From Halichondria panicea (lineage: Eukaryota > Porifera > Demospongiae > Suberitida > Halichondriidae): a stretch of DNA of 64,000 nt. Positions 54,779 through 64,000 of this stretch are shown here, piece by piece. Under the pieces are notes generated by a model, which saw only the letters and a program-made list of their open reading frames with translations, was not told the DNA's origin and did not search any database. The DNA is taken from contig NC_087379.1 in NCBI RefSeq assembly GCF_963675165.1, positions 6,241,839 through 6,305,838 on the forward strand, given 5' to 3'. Both the position numbers and the translations under genes were made by a program. Positions within the stretch are counted from its first letter, which is position 1; every line of letters begins with the position of its first letter.

Positions 54779-56998
54779 ATGGCCGAGAGAGTGACGACAA
54801 AAGAAGCTCTCAAGAAACTCGATGCTCAACTTGAATGCTCCCTTTGTCTCGACACTTTCAAGCAACCGAAACTCTTGCCTTGTTTTCACGTATTTTGCAA
54901 GTCCCCATGTCTGGAGAAACTAGTGACCAAGGATGGATGCTCCCTCACTTGTCCCACCTGTCGACACATCGTCCCACTATCGGAGAGGGGAGTGGCTGGA
55001 CTGCAATCAGACTTTCACATCGACCACTTGTTTGAGATACAAGATGCTTTCAACAAAGCTGAAGACGACAATGATACAAACTGTGGCAGCTGTGAGGATG
55101 GCAAAGCCACTGGGTACTGTAACGATTGTGGGGACTTTTTATGTGACGAATGTCAAACTGCTCACAAGAGACTCAAATACACAAGGAATCATAAACTAAT
55201 TTCGCTGGATGAACTCAAAGCTCAAGTGACTAGCCTGGTTCCCCCCAAGAAAGCCGTCCCCCATTGCTCCAAACATTCGGAGAATGCCCTCAAGATATAC
55301 TGTGATACTTGCTCCACTCTCATTTGCATGGACTGCACCATTCGTCTCCACAAAGACCACAACTACGACCTGGTGGCTGATGTGCTGACCAAGCACAAAG
55401 AAGAACTTCTCTCCAGTCTCAATCCAGTCAAAGAGAAGCTAGACAGTGTACAACGAGCTCTGAAGGACTTTGACACAAGAGCCAAGGCAATCCACAATCA
55501 GAGGGCCGCGATTGAAGCCAACATCCACAAGGAGATTGACGAACAACATCGATTGTTAGATCAACGAAGGGCAGTGCTTGTAGGAAAGCTAGAGATGCTG
55601 ACTCAGCAGAAACTGAAGGATCTGGCGGCACAAAGGGACCAAGTGGAGATCACTCAGGTGAAACTGACCAGCTGTCTGGAGTACGCTGAGGGGGGTCTCA
55701 AAACAGGCACAAACGGTGAAGTACTCGAAATGAAAACTTCCGTTCTCAAGAGAGTCAAACAAATTTCTACTGAATTCGATCGAAACACAATTCAGCCAGA
55801 AACAAAGGCTGACATAGAAATGATCACAAAAGGAAAAGAACCTCTCCAACAAGCTTGCCGAGATTTCCTAGAGATTGATCACAGTGGATCATTCAGCTTA
55901 GAGAATAACCACATAACAGGAGATGGTCTGAAAGGTGCTACAACTGGAGAAACAAAAACTGTATCCTTTCAAGCAAAAACCAGAAATGTCAAACGCAAAC
56001 TCGACCTCAAAGCTGAACTCGTGCGTTTGGAGAGCAAAGATATATTGAAATGTGAAGTGATCGATCAACAACACGGCCAACACAAGATCAACTATCGCCC
56101 AATGAAACGAGGAAAGCATGAACTACACATCACAGTCAATGAGGACGCAGTACGAGGCAGTCCATTCCCAATAGCTGTAGCCCCATCACCACAGAGCTTC
56201 GTCAAGCCTTCCCGAGTTGTACGAGGTGTGAACAGCCCACGAGGCACTGTCTACAACAGTAAGGGACAGTTGGTTGTTGTTGAAAGTGGTGGAGCTACTG
56301 TCTCTGTATTGACACCAGAGGGTGAGAAGATACGAACGTTTGGGCAGCTGAATAATGCATTTGGAGTGACTGTGGACAAAGACGACCAAATTTATGTAGT
56401 GGAGTATGCCAATCATCGTGTGAATAAGTTCTCGTTCGACGGAGAGTTTGTGGCAGCCGTTGGTAGTTCAGGCAGTGGTAACCTTCAGTTTAGTAACCCA
56501 TTTGGTATCTGTTATAACAGAAAAGACAACAACCTGTATGTTCCTGATCAGTGTAACCACAGAATACAAGTGCTCTCTACTGAACTGAAGTTCGTACGAT
56601 GTTTCGGCACACCTGGCAATGGGAACGGACATTTAAAGCAACCACTGTATGCTACATTTGATAGTGCCAACAACCTCTATGTGACTGAGTTTGCTAACAA
56701 TCGAGTACAAGTCTTCACTGCCGAAGGTCAATTCCTGAGAACCTTCTCACAAAAAGCCAATGGTCAGAAGTTGAGCTCACCCTATGCCATAGCCATCGAC
56801 AGCAGTGACACAGTCTACGTCAGTGAGAATGGACCGAATCATGTGAGTGTGTTCACATCTCAGGGAGCCTACATCACCACGTTTGGTGGGTTAGGAACGA
56901 AAGAGGGACAGTTTAATGGCATTTATGGATTCGCTATTGATTGCAATGACTCTATTGCTGTATCTGATATGAACAACGGGCGACTGCAGATATTTTAG
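54779..56998 (+). CDS. TRIM-NHL protein T7, intact
   Basis: This 739-aa ORF has intact RING, both B-boxes, coiled coil, filamin-like domain and six NHL blades. Its closest relative is T2: they share HKRLKYTRNHKLISLDEL, RNVKRKLDLKAELVRLES and EDAVRGSPFP. The blade faces differ from T2: the pairs before the blade motif are YA, QC and FA (T2: CG, QG, RG), and the third motif is NNR. The last blade carries a YGFAIDCNDSIAVSD variant. By family, it is a candidate E3 ligase with an NHL recognition domain. OPA1 exon copies flank it on both sides (49779 and 57333). Confidence 0.92.
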   Translation: MAERVTTKEALKKLDAQLECSLCLDTFKQPKLLPCFHVFCKSPCLEKLVTKDGCSLTCPTCRHIVPLSERGVAGLQSDFHIDHLFEIQDAFNKAEDDNDTNCGSCEDGKATGYCNDCGDFLCDECQTAHKRLKYTRNHKLISLDELKAQVTSLVPPKKAVPHCSKHSENALKIYCDTCSTLICMDCTIRLHKDHNYDLVADVLTKHKEELLSSLNPVKEKLDSVQRALKDFDTRAKAIHNQRAAIEANIHKEIDEQHRLLDQRRAVLVGKLEMLTQQKLKDLAAQRDQVEITQVKLTSCLEYAEGGLKTGTNGEVLEMKTSVLKRVKQISTEFDRNTIQPETKADIEMITKGKEPLQQACRDFLEIDHSGSFSLENNHITGDGLKGATTGETKTVSFQAKTRNVKRKLDLKAELVRLESKDILKCEVIDQQHGQHKINYRPMKRGKHELHITVNEDAVRGSPFPIAVAPSPQSFVKPSRVVRGVNSPRGTVYNSKGQLVVVESGGATVSVLTPEGEKIRTFGQLNNAFGVTVDKDDQIYVVEYANHRVNKFSFDGEFVAAVGSSGSGNLQFSNPFGICYNRKDNNLYVPDQCNHRIQVLSTELKFVRCFGTPGNGNGHLKQPLYATFDSANNLYVTEFANNRVQVFTAEGQFLRTFSQKANGQKLSSPYAIAIDSSDTVYVSENGPNHVSVFTSQGAYITTFGGLGTKEGQFNGIYGFAIDCNDSIAVSDMNNGRLQIF

Positions 56999-57332
56999 AT
57001 ACTGCAGTCAAGCCAAGAACTTAAAGTGACTGTGTTTGTGGACTGTGTTTGTAGGTTTAATAGCGTTAATAATGTTTAGCTGCGTTGTAATTAATTTGTG
57101 TTCTATTTTGAAGTATGTATATAAATGTTACAAAGTTTATTGCTATGTTTGTAGCCATGTTCCTATGTTCCTATCGAACTTGGACCATGTTTGTAGCTTG
57201 AATAAGTGCACTTGCAGCGTATTTTGAAATCCAATTTTGTTCTCGTTATCAGCTGTATGATTTTTTGTGAATGTTTCAGCACAATCACGATTATTTCATT
57301 CAAACTTTACTTGTTTTTTAACTCGAATGCAG

Positions 57333-57390
57333 CTCTGTGGTACATGTAACTTGAGGCTGAGTGGCGTATTGCACCCTAAGGGGGGGGAGT
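57333..57390 (+). pseudogene. OPA1: Stub of the OPA1-like EAEW exon (unit G)
   Basis: The stretch ctctgtggtacatgtaacttgaggctgagtggcgtattgc is the start of the exon with small insertions, then the shared truncation gagtacaggcacataagta. The P-loop exon that should follow is replaced by two MITEs. Confidence 0.6.
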
Positions 57391-57429
57391 ACAGGCACAT
57401 AAGTAGGTACAAAATTTGTGGTGTTTAGT

Positions 57430-57775
57430 TAGTCGGGCGCCGCCGCCCTCTACCGTTGCCCAGAAGGAGGTCGGGAATCAAGCCTATCCACAGTTTTGTT
57501 CTGTTGTTGGAATTCCAACAATTCCACCAGCTCCAATCAGATTGCAGTATCTCAAGGGGATTGATCACACCCACTCAACTGTACCACGTGTGAATTTTGC
57601 ATTGACTGAGAGGCGAGGCCAACACCCACTTTAATAAATGATATTCATCGCTATTGGTTAGCACCCACACAGAATGAATGATATTCATGATACTATTGCG
57701 TAAAACAGGCCAGAACAAAACTGTGGATAGGCTTGATTCCCGACCTCCTTCAAGGAGGGCGGCGACGCTCGACTA
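57430..57775. mobile_element. 346-bp transposon, TAGTCGGGCG ends, 9-bp TSD
   Basis: The left end TAGTCGGGCGCCGCCGCCCTC...ggtcgggaatcaagcctatc pairs with the right end gataggcttgattcccgacc...GGCGACGCTCGACTA. The perfect 9-bp duplication GTGTTTAGT is at 57421-57429 and 57776-57784. It has no transposase. Confidence 0.92.
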
Positions 57776-57801
57776 GTGTTTAGTAACGAGAATGTGCGTA
57801 A

Positions 57802-58034
57802 TACCGCATAGCGCGAAATTTTCAAGGCACTTATATTTCATGGACTGGCCTCTAAAAGCATTTCGTTGCACAATGTTTGCAGAATGACTGCATGCTTACC
57901 GGAAGCCACGCCTTTAAATCTTTGCACGTTATAGCAGATAATTCAAATTAAGGAACAATTTCCGTGGACTTAATAATTTATTTTCACGAAATCCACGAAA
58001 ATTAAGCCCCTCGAAAATTTCACACTATACGGTA
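57802..58034. mobile_element. MITE of the taccgtatag family (copy 3)
   Basis: Ends taccgcatagcgcgaaattt and aaatttcacactatacggta are inverted, with TA at the ends. It sits where the OPA1 P-loop exon stands in other units. Confidence 0.75.
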
Positions 58035-58206
58035 TCTAAACCTTCTCTTCAATCTATTTGTACTAGTACTTTTACTGTGGTGCTGTAAAATTTGGTTGAT
58101 GGTATTGCATACGTCGATCCACGACTTGTAAATTGTCTCTAACATTCATAGCGGGTACCCGTACAAGACTCGATATAGTGATGCCATGTACTCTTCCACC
58201 CCACAG

Positions 58207-58467
58207 GTTGTATGACCTTACCAAGGAGGGGGACCTTCGTAGCATCTGCACTGAGATTGAGTGTCCGATGGAGAGTCAAGTCAGCGTCCAATCAGGGAAG
58301 ACCATGAGATCTCAGCCTATCTCCCTCACTGTGTACGGACCCCACCTCAAGAGAATGGTCCTGGTCTACCTCCCAGAGATTGTCAGTGTGAGTGTCATGT
58401 GACTGTGTGTATCCCTACAGACTGGTATGGCCATTAACACATGAGAAGAGATAATCAAAATGTGCAG
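58207..58467 (+). pseudogene. OPA1: OPA1-like DLTKEGDL and GMA exons (unit G1)
   Basis: Exon 58207-58387 gains one T at its start and then reads [18 protein letters not shown] through [18 protein letters not shown] with donor GTGAGTG. Exon 58421-58467 encodes TGMAINT followed by TGA. The following intron breaks at ttcctgttc/att (58510), where an NHL fragment is joined in place of the YMQN exon. Confidence 0.8.
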
Positions 58468-58511
58468 GTGTGTTGTGATATATAGTACATAATTCCTGTT
58501 CATTATTCATT

Positions 58512-58631
58512 ACGTTTGGTGGGTCAGGAACGAAAGAGGGACAGTTTAGGAGCATTTACGGACTCTCTATTGATTGCAATGACTCTATTGTTGTGTCTGA
58601 TCAAAACAATGGGCAACTTCAGATATTCTAA
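58512..58631 (+). pseudogene. Last-blade fragment of a TRIM-NHL gene
   Basis: Thirty-nine codons (TFGGSGTKEGQFRSIYGLSI ... SDQNNGQLQIF, TAA) equal the end of the NHL domain. Upstream is OPA1 intron sequence, so the rest of the TRIM gene was removed by a deletion. The T2-type 3' flank and the FVLTKVD exon follow. Confidence 0.88.
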
Positions 58632-59098
58632 TGAAATGATTATATTTTAATGAGATAAGAACTTTAGAGTGTCAGTTAATTTGTGTTCTAGTCTGAAATC
58701 CAACAAGCGAACCTGGGGTTTAGCTTAGTGTGAAATGGTTGTAACAGTACGTCTTTAAGTTTGGATATGTTTGAAATCTATGGTTATTAGCTGTGAATTA
58801 ATTGTCTGTTTTAGCACATGAAGTATGCGTGGAAAATTCACTGTTTACTTGATTCTCTTTATTGCACTCACACTCTGCCAGCACATGTCATTAATATGTT
58901 ACAAATGGTTCAGTGGATGCTGAGAGGAGAATAATAATTATATTTGACAGTCAGATGGACCTAGAAGGTTCCTATAGATGCCTGTATACTGTTTGAACTA
59001 TTACTGTTGTGTTTGTGTGTATCCTCAATACCTACACAGCCTTGTCTAACCTCAAAACTTTTGTCACGATTTCCAGCGCTGTTTCTCTTTTTATCAAG

Positions 59099-59446
59099 GC
59101 TCTCGTACGATATTTGTGCTCACCAAAGTTGACCTGGTGGAGAAGGGTGCATGGAGTCAAACAAGACAGAGTGAATGTGTGACCAATCAGATTGATGCTA
59201 TAAAACTGATTACCCCTGCAGATGCTCTCAATTCTGGATGGCCAGTTGTTCTCAATGAAGGCTTTGGATACTATGCCTGGTTACTGGGAGAGGTATGTAT
59301 ATGTATGTGTACTGTACTTATCATGAACTGTTACACTCTAGCAGAGCAGTTTTCTAAGTGATTTTGTTTTCATGTGTCCTAATTGTTAATGTGTATAGAA
59401 TGTATAGGGAGTCCATCAACAATCAGGCACTGCACTTTAAGAGCTA
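59099..59446 (+). pseudogene. OPA1: OPA1-like FVLTKVD, LGYYA and RESINNQ exons (unit G2)
   Basis: Exon 59099-59168 (SRTIFVLTKVDLVEKG) has an insertion (gcatgg), and its donor is changed to gtgaat. Exon 59222-59292 has lost one base in the ATGAAGGC region and one C of CCTGG, so LGYYALVTG is now out of frame. Exon 59399-59446 keeps MYRESINNQALHFKS. The layout is the same as unit B1. Confidence 0.75.
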
Positions 59447-59523
59447 GTGCGCATGCGTTGGATATTAATATTGTACATAACCATGATAACTATAGTGAAC
59501 TGGGCTTCGACTCTTTAATAGCT

Positions 59524-59597
59524 GGTTCTTTATAATCATGGATTTTATATGTGAGCACGTTAGACTTTGAATCTAAGTTTAATACTCGGCAGGACCT
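59524..59597 (+). pseudogene. tRNA-Gln(UUG)-like remnant, copy 2
   Basis: Same elements as copy 1, with a longer insert between GGTTCTT and GTGAGCAC. The T loop is altered (TTTAATA). Anticodon loop CTTTGAA is intact. Confidence 0.38.
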
Positions 59598-60118
59598 TTA
59601 TTTTTTTATAGTGCAGTGCTCATTGCAATTCTGCATGTCGCTATATATTCAGTACACATTTTCTGAGATAGTGGCAAGCTAGCGAATTCTGGCAGGTCAA
59701 CAGGTCGGACATTCAGAAAGCACTCAATTGCAAAGACACAGCAATTAAAGAGACTGACTGCATGTGTGAACCTTCTATATGTAGTATCTTCCGTTTGCAT
59801 AATTATTATTTTAGTGATTGTCATACAAACTGTAGGGTCATCAAAATATCTCAACTATTAAGTACGCGGTATGAAGTTTTTGCACAACTACACCTACGCA
59901 TGTATATCCCTACTATGCTCTAAACGTTCATCCATGTATTGTCTCCATTGTCTCTACTCATGTGTACATGACTTGTGGGGTGCTGTAAAATAGGTTGGGT
60001 GGTATGTACATGCATATGCATATACATTCATAGCTATTAATCGACTTTAATATTAATGTACACCCGTATATAAGATAGTGACGTAACGTGGCCATATACT
60101 CTCCCACCCCATGCACAG

Positions 60119-60392
60119 GTGTATGACCTCACCAAGGAGGGGGCCTTCGTAGCCTCTGCACTGAGATTAAGCGTCAGACGAGGGTCAGCGTCCAATCAGG
60201 GAAGACCGTGAGCTCTCAGCCCATCTCTCTCACCGTATACAGACCCCACTTCAAGAGAAAGGTCCTGGTTGACCTCCCAGAGATTGTCAGTGTGAGTGTC
60301 ATGTGACTGTACACTCAATCATGTTACTGTGTATAGACGGTGACCACTGATATGGTCGCTAACACAAGAGAAGATGTCATCAAAATGTGCAG
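60119..60392 (+). pseudogene. OPA1: OPA1-like DLTKEG and TDMVANT exons (unit H)
   Basis: Exon 60119-60291 begins VYDLTKEG, then loses bases in gggggaccttcg and shifts. Exon 60337-60392 encodes TVTTDMVANTREDVIKMCR. Both match unit B2 closely. The following intron breaks at ttcctgttc/att (60445) and continues as the type alpha module. Confidence 0.8.
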
Positions 60393-60445
60393 GTGTGTTG
60401 TGTGTGGTGACTGTAGTGTGGAAAGTGTCTAGTAATTCCTGTTCA

Positions 60446-61027
60446 TTAATTTTAGCTTTTATACTAGTACTTTTGGCATTCTTTTTAGCACCATTGCTAT
60501 CATGGTCAATTATTTCCCACTATTGAGTTTCCCTGTAATTCCGTGATTATTATGCGGCAAAGTCTCGAGACTAGCAATAATGTAGTAGCAATCAGTAGCT
60601 TTATGTTATGTCAACGTATACCGAGGTATTCAGCACCCGCGGTGCTTTCGTATATATTCTTCAAGTGTTCAAACAATTTTTAGGGAATTCTGCAACAGCT
60701 TGAAAAGCTGTTGCATATAATTATAAGAGCTTATCAACTTTAGAGTCAACTCACGGTTAGCACTCAGGGCCTCGTAAAATACAACAATTACGACCCAGCC
60801 TCTCATGTATACGATATGGTGCATTGCACATGAGGGAATGTGAAATTGTGGGAATTGTGGACTGAAATTGTTTGCAGTTTTAGTGTATATAACTAAAACT
60901 GCAATGTATTGATCATCGAACGTGATATTGAAAGCACAAATATCACTTGTACATTGACCATTGGGGGGAGAGGCTGTAAAATTGAAATTTATGACTTTTG
61001 CGGGTGACCACGCTAGATCTACGGTGT
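60446..61027 (+). other. Truncated type alpha module joined to an NHL fragment
   Basis: The sequence follows the alpha module from attaattttagctttt to ctagatctacggtgtgt, then jumps inside the NHL coding sequence at about 61024-61028. Compared with T1, roughly 2 kb holding the promoter, RING, B-boxes, coiled coil and filamin-like domain are missing. Confidence 0.8.
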
Positions 61028-61567
61028 GTTGGTAGTCGAGGCAGTGGTAACCTTCAGTTTAGTGACCCATTTGATATTTGTTACAACAGAAGAGACAACA
61101 ACCTGTATGTGACTGATAATTGTAACCACAGAATACAAGTGCTCTCTACTGAACTAAAGTTCGTACGATGTTTCGGTACACCTGGCAATGGGAACAGACA
61201 ATTACAAAACCCACTGTATGCATCATTTGATAGTGCCAACAACCTCTATGTTACTGAGTACATTAATCATCGAGTACAAGTCTTCACTGCTGAAGGTCAA
61301 TTCCTGAGAACCTTCTCACAAAAAGCCAACGGTCAGAAGCTGAGTTATCCCTATTCCATAGCCATCGACAGCAGTGACACAGTGTACGTCAGTGAGAATG
61401 GACCGCATCATGTGAGTGTGTTCACATCTCAGGGAGCCTACATCACCACGTTTGGTGGGCAAGGAACGAAAGAGGGACAGTTTAATGGCATTTATGGACT
61501 CGCTATTGATAGCATTGATTCTGTTGTTGTGTCCGATCAAGACAACGGGCGACTACAGACATTCTAA
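61028..61567 (+). pseudogene. 3' half of a TRIM-NHL gene (about four NHL blades)
   Basis: One hundred and eighty codons run from VGSRGSGNLQFSDPFDICYN to SDQDNGRLQTF and TAA, with no internal stop. The pairs before NHR are NC and YI, different from every full gene in blade two. An in-frame ATG-like start just upstream (60998) lies in module sequence and is not a real start. The preserved frame suggests recent truncation or use as a donor for gene conversion. Confidence 0.88.
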
Positions 61568-61984
61568 TGAGATAAGAAGTTTAGAGTGTCAGGTACTGTG
61601 TACATTTTTTGTGGTGTTAATTTGTGTTCTAGTCTGAAATCCGACAAGTGAACCTGGTTTGGCTTAGTGTGAAAATTGTTGTAATAGTACGTCTTTAAGT
61701 TGATTTGTTTGAAAATCTGTGGTTATCAGCTGTGAATTAATTGTCTGTTTTAGCACATGAAGTATGCATGGAAAATTCACTGTTTACTTGATTCTCTTTA
61801 TTGCACTCACACTCTGCCAGCACATGTCATTAATATGTTACAAATGGTTCAGTGGATGCTGAGAGAATCATAATATTATATTGACAGACATTGTCAGTCA
61901 ACTATGGTCAAATGGACCCAGAATTAGATTGCCTGTACTGTCGGGTTACCTCAAACTATTACTGTTGTATTAGTGTGTACACTC

Positions 61985-62126
61985 AATACCTACACAGCCT
62001 TGTCCTCGTAACTGCCTTACTAATACTAATATAATACCTACACAGCATTGTCCTCGTGACTGCCTTACTGATACTAATATAATACCTACACAGCCTTGTC
62101 CTCGTGACTGCCTTACTGATACTAAT
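61985..62126. repeat. 49-bp tandem repeat, about three copies
   Basis: Unit ataatacctacacagccttg...gactgccttactgatactaat. The matching flank after T2 (8.43-8.51 kb) has fewer copies, so it varies between units. Confidence 0.85.
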
Positions 62127-62211
62127 ACCTACACAGCCTTGCATTGTCTAACCTCAAAACTCTTGTCAGGATTTCCAGCGCTGTTTTATAATTATCTCTC
62201 CTTTTCTCGAG

Positions 62212-62566
62212 GCTCTGGTACGATATTTGTGCTCACCAAAGTTGACCTGGCGGAGAAGGGTGGAGTCAAACAAGACAGGGTGAGTGTGTGTGACCAATCA
62301 GATTGATGCTATATAACTGATTGCCCCTGCAGATGCTCTCAATTCTGGATGGTCAGTTGTTCTCAATGAAGGCCCTTGGATACTATGCCTGGTTACTGGG
62401 AGAGGTATGTATATATATATATATGTGTACTGTACTTATCATGAACTGTTACACTCTAGCGGAGCAGTTTTCTAAGTGATTTTGTGTTCATGTGTCCTAA
62501 TTGTTAATGTGTATATAGAATGTATAGGGAGTCCATCAACAATCAGGCACTGCGCTTTAAGAGCTA
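62212..62566 (+). pseudogene. OPA1: OPA1-like FVLTKVD, LGYYA and RESINNQ exons (unit I)
   Basis: Exon 62212-62279 encodes TIFVLTKVDLAEKGGVKQDR with donor GTGAGT. Exon 62333-62404 is open as MLSILDGQLFSMKALGYYAW, then LLGE, where one lost C hides ALVTG. Exon 62519-62566 keeps MYRESINNQALRFKS. Third copy of the B1 layout. Confidence 0.78.
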
Positions 62567-62627
62567 GTGTGCATGCGTTGGATATTAATATTGTACATAA
62601 CCATGATAACTATAGTGGGCTTCGACT

Positions 62628-62702
62628 GGTTCTTTCTAATTATGGATTTTTATATGTGAGCACGTTAGACTTTGAATCTAAGTTCAATTCTTGGCAGGAC
62701 CT
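62628..62702 (+). pseudogene. tRNA-Gln(UUG)-like remnant, copy 3
   Basis: GGTTCT...AGGACC ends, the TTAGA/TCTAA anticodon stem with loop CTTTGAA, and TTCAATT are kept. As in copies 1 and 2, the T stem is incomplete and a T run follows. Confidence 0.38.
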
Positions 62703-62765
62703 TTATTTTTTTATAGTACAGCTCGTGATTTTCTGCATATTCTACGGTGGCCCTGAGCGCTACTA

Positions 62766-62929
62766 GTAGTTCACCTTAGCTACTTAATAGTTCACCTACC
62801 TTAGCTACTTGATAGTTCGCCTACCTTAGCTACTTGATAGTTCAACTACCTAAGTTTGTAAGTTCAACAACCTTAGCTACTTGATAGTTGACCTACCTTC
62901 GCTGCTTGATAGTTCACCTACCTTAGCTA
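62766..62929. repeat. 25-27 bp tandem repeat, about seven copies
   Basis: Unit tagttcacctaccttagctacttga with small changes. It follows a fragment of the OPA1 intron (acggtggccctgagcgctac) and precedes an alpha module. Confidence 0.88.
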
Positions 62930-64000
62930 AAACAAAATTCAAGAGTTTGAACAGAGCTGCAAGCCTCTGCTGACGTGACATGATGCAGCAGCCATTAATT
63001 TTAGCTTTTATACTTGTACTTTTGGCATTCTTTTTAGCACCAATTGCAATCATGGTCAATCATTTCCCACTATTGAGTTTTCCCGTAATTCCGTGATTAG
63101 TTATAAGCGGCAATAATTAGTCGCGAGACTAGCAATAATTATTACCTATAAATTATTGTGTGTATTAGCAATAGCTATACTAGTAGCTTTATGTTATGTC
63201 AGCTATGACACATTACACCGAGGTATTCAGCACCCGCGGTGCTTTCATATATATATTCTTTCAGTTAAGTGTTCAAACAATTTTTAGGGAATTCTGCAAC
63301 AGCTATAGGTACATATAATTACAGGAGCTATCAACTTCAGAATCAACTCAAGGTTAGCACTCAGGGCCTCGTAAAATACAACAATTACGACCCAGCCTCT
63401 CATGTATACGATATGGTGTATTGCACATGGGGGAATGTGAAATTGTGGGAATTGTGGACTGAAATTGTTTGCAGTTTTAGTGTATTTACTAAAACTGCAA
63501 TGTATTGATCATCGAATGTTGATATTGAAAGCACAAATATAATAATCCAGTTTTCTATACTTGTACATTGACCATTGGGGGGAGAGGCTGTAAAATTGAA
63601 GTGTATGACTTTTTGCGGGTGACCACGCTAGATCTACGGTGTGTGTAAGTGGTTTCGTTATTGTATTGCAACAGTAGACTTGTAGCAGCTCGATTTTTTT
63701 TGAAAAAGAGAAGTTGAAGAGCACATCAAAATGTGCGAATACTGTGTAGAATGCTTGGTTAAGTAGTCGGTTCTAGTCTGAGTTTGTGAATTTTTATCAA
63801 GCCTGGAGAGTAGAGGGAACAACACATCTTCCTGCTATTGTGGAAATGGTTGCTATGAATATTGTTACATTATTGACATCTGGTGAATCTCACATGACAT
63901 TCTGTGTTGCTTCTCTTAATAATTCTAGCTGAATGTCCTACACAAGGAATTGTGAGTTTATCCCTTAATGTGCTGACTTGTATGACTGTACATGTGTTGA
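62930..64000 (+). other. Type alpha module of a further TRIM gene beyond the window
   Basis: From about 63080 the sequence runs parallel to position 1 onward (cgtaattccgtgattag; gaccacgctagatctacggt), without the palindrome of the first copy. In the first copy the ATG lies about 319 bases after the block, which predicts a TRIM ATG about 250 bases beyond the right edge. No gene is present inside the window here. Confidence 0.75.
63930..63974 (+). promoter_or_regulatory. Conserved upstream block of the next TRIM gene
   Basis: Alpha form of the block (gaatgtcctacacaaggaa, then ttGTGAGTTT), 45 bases, close to identical to 848-892. Confidence 0.45.

Overview
The window looks like nuclear DNA of an invertebrate animal, most likely a demosponge (inference). 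The evidence is short GT-AG introns, intergenic DNA rich in AT and the word ataattat, many hairpin transposons, large RING/B-box/filamin/NHL (TRIM-NHL) proteins, and a DUF6589-type plus RecQ transposon-like gene pair of a kind I associate with sponges, cnidarians and fungi. Nothing in it is prokaryotic.

The backbone is a tandem array of intronless-ORF TRIM-NHL genes, all on the + strand: T1 (1168-3043, broken by a coiled-coil deletion), T2 (5821-8025, intact), T3 (13803-16025, one nonsense codon), T4 (19158-21377, intact), T5 (39849-42092, intact), T6 (45791-48027, RING frameshift), T7 (54779-56998, intact), and two 3' NHL fragments (58512-58631 and 61028-61567). A further copy is predicted about 250 bp past the right edge, because its upstream module ends the window. 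A conserved upstream block with a GTGAGTT donor and a CCTCACAG-type acceptor suggests a 5'-UTR intron in each gene.

Between the TRIM genes lie repeated, decayed exons of an OPA1/Mgm1-type mitochondrial dynamin on the same strand, with splice sites still visible. Their order (P-loop exon, DLTKEGDL exon, GMAANT exon, YMQNPNAII exon, TRIM gene, FVLTKVDL exon, LGYYALVTG exon, RESINNQ exon, EAEWRNRYP exon) indicates that the ancestral TRIM gene was nested in an intron of an OPA1-like gene and that both were amplified together at DNA level.

A 14.1-kb island (about 25.65-39.76 kb) is inserted between the presumed 5'-UTR exon and the ORF of T5. It holds several hairpin MITEs, a pogo-type MITE, an intact 8-exon DUF6589 gene (33048-36553) and a convergent 2-exon RecQ-like helicase gene (36585-37914), together a candidate autonomous Academ-like transposon. 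Other insertions include a 2.6-kb piggyBac-type element with TTAA duplications that carries a telomere-like array (50335-52930), and four elements with TAG...CTA ends and perfect 9-bp target duplications.

The most interesting signal is in the TRIM-NHL paralogues: nearly constant NHL blades, but a residue pair just before the conserved Asn-His-Arg of each blade differs in almost every copy. That is the pattern expected of a diversifying recognition surface.
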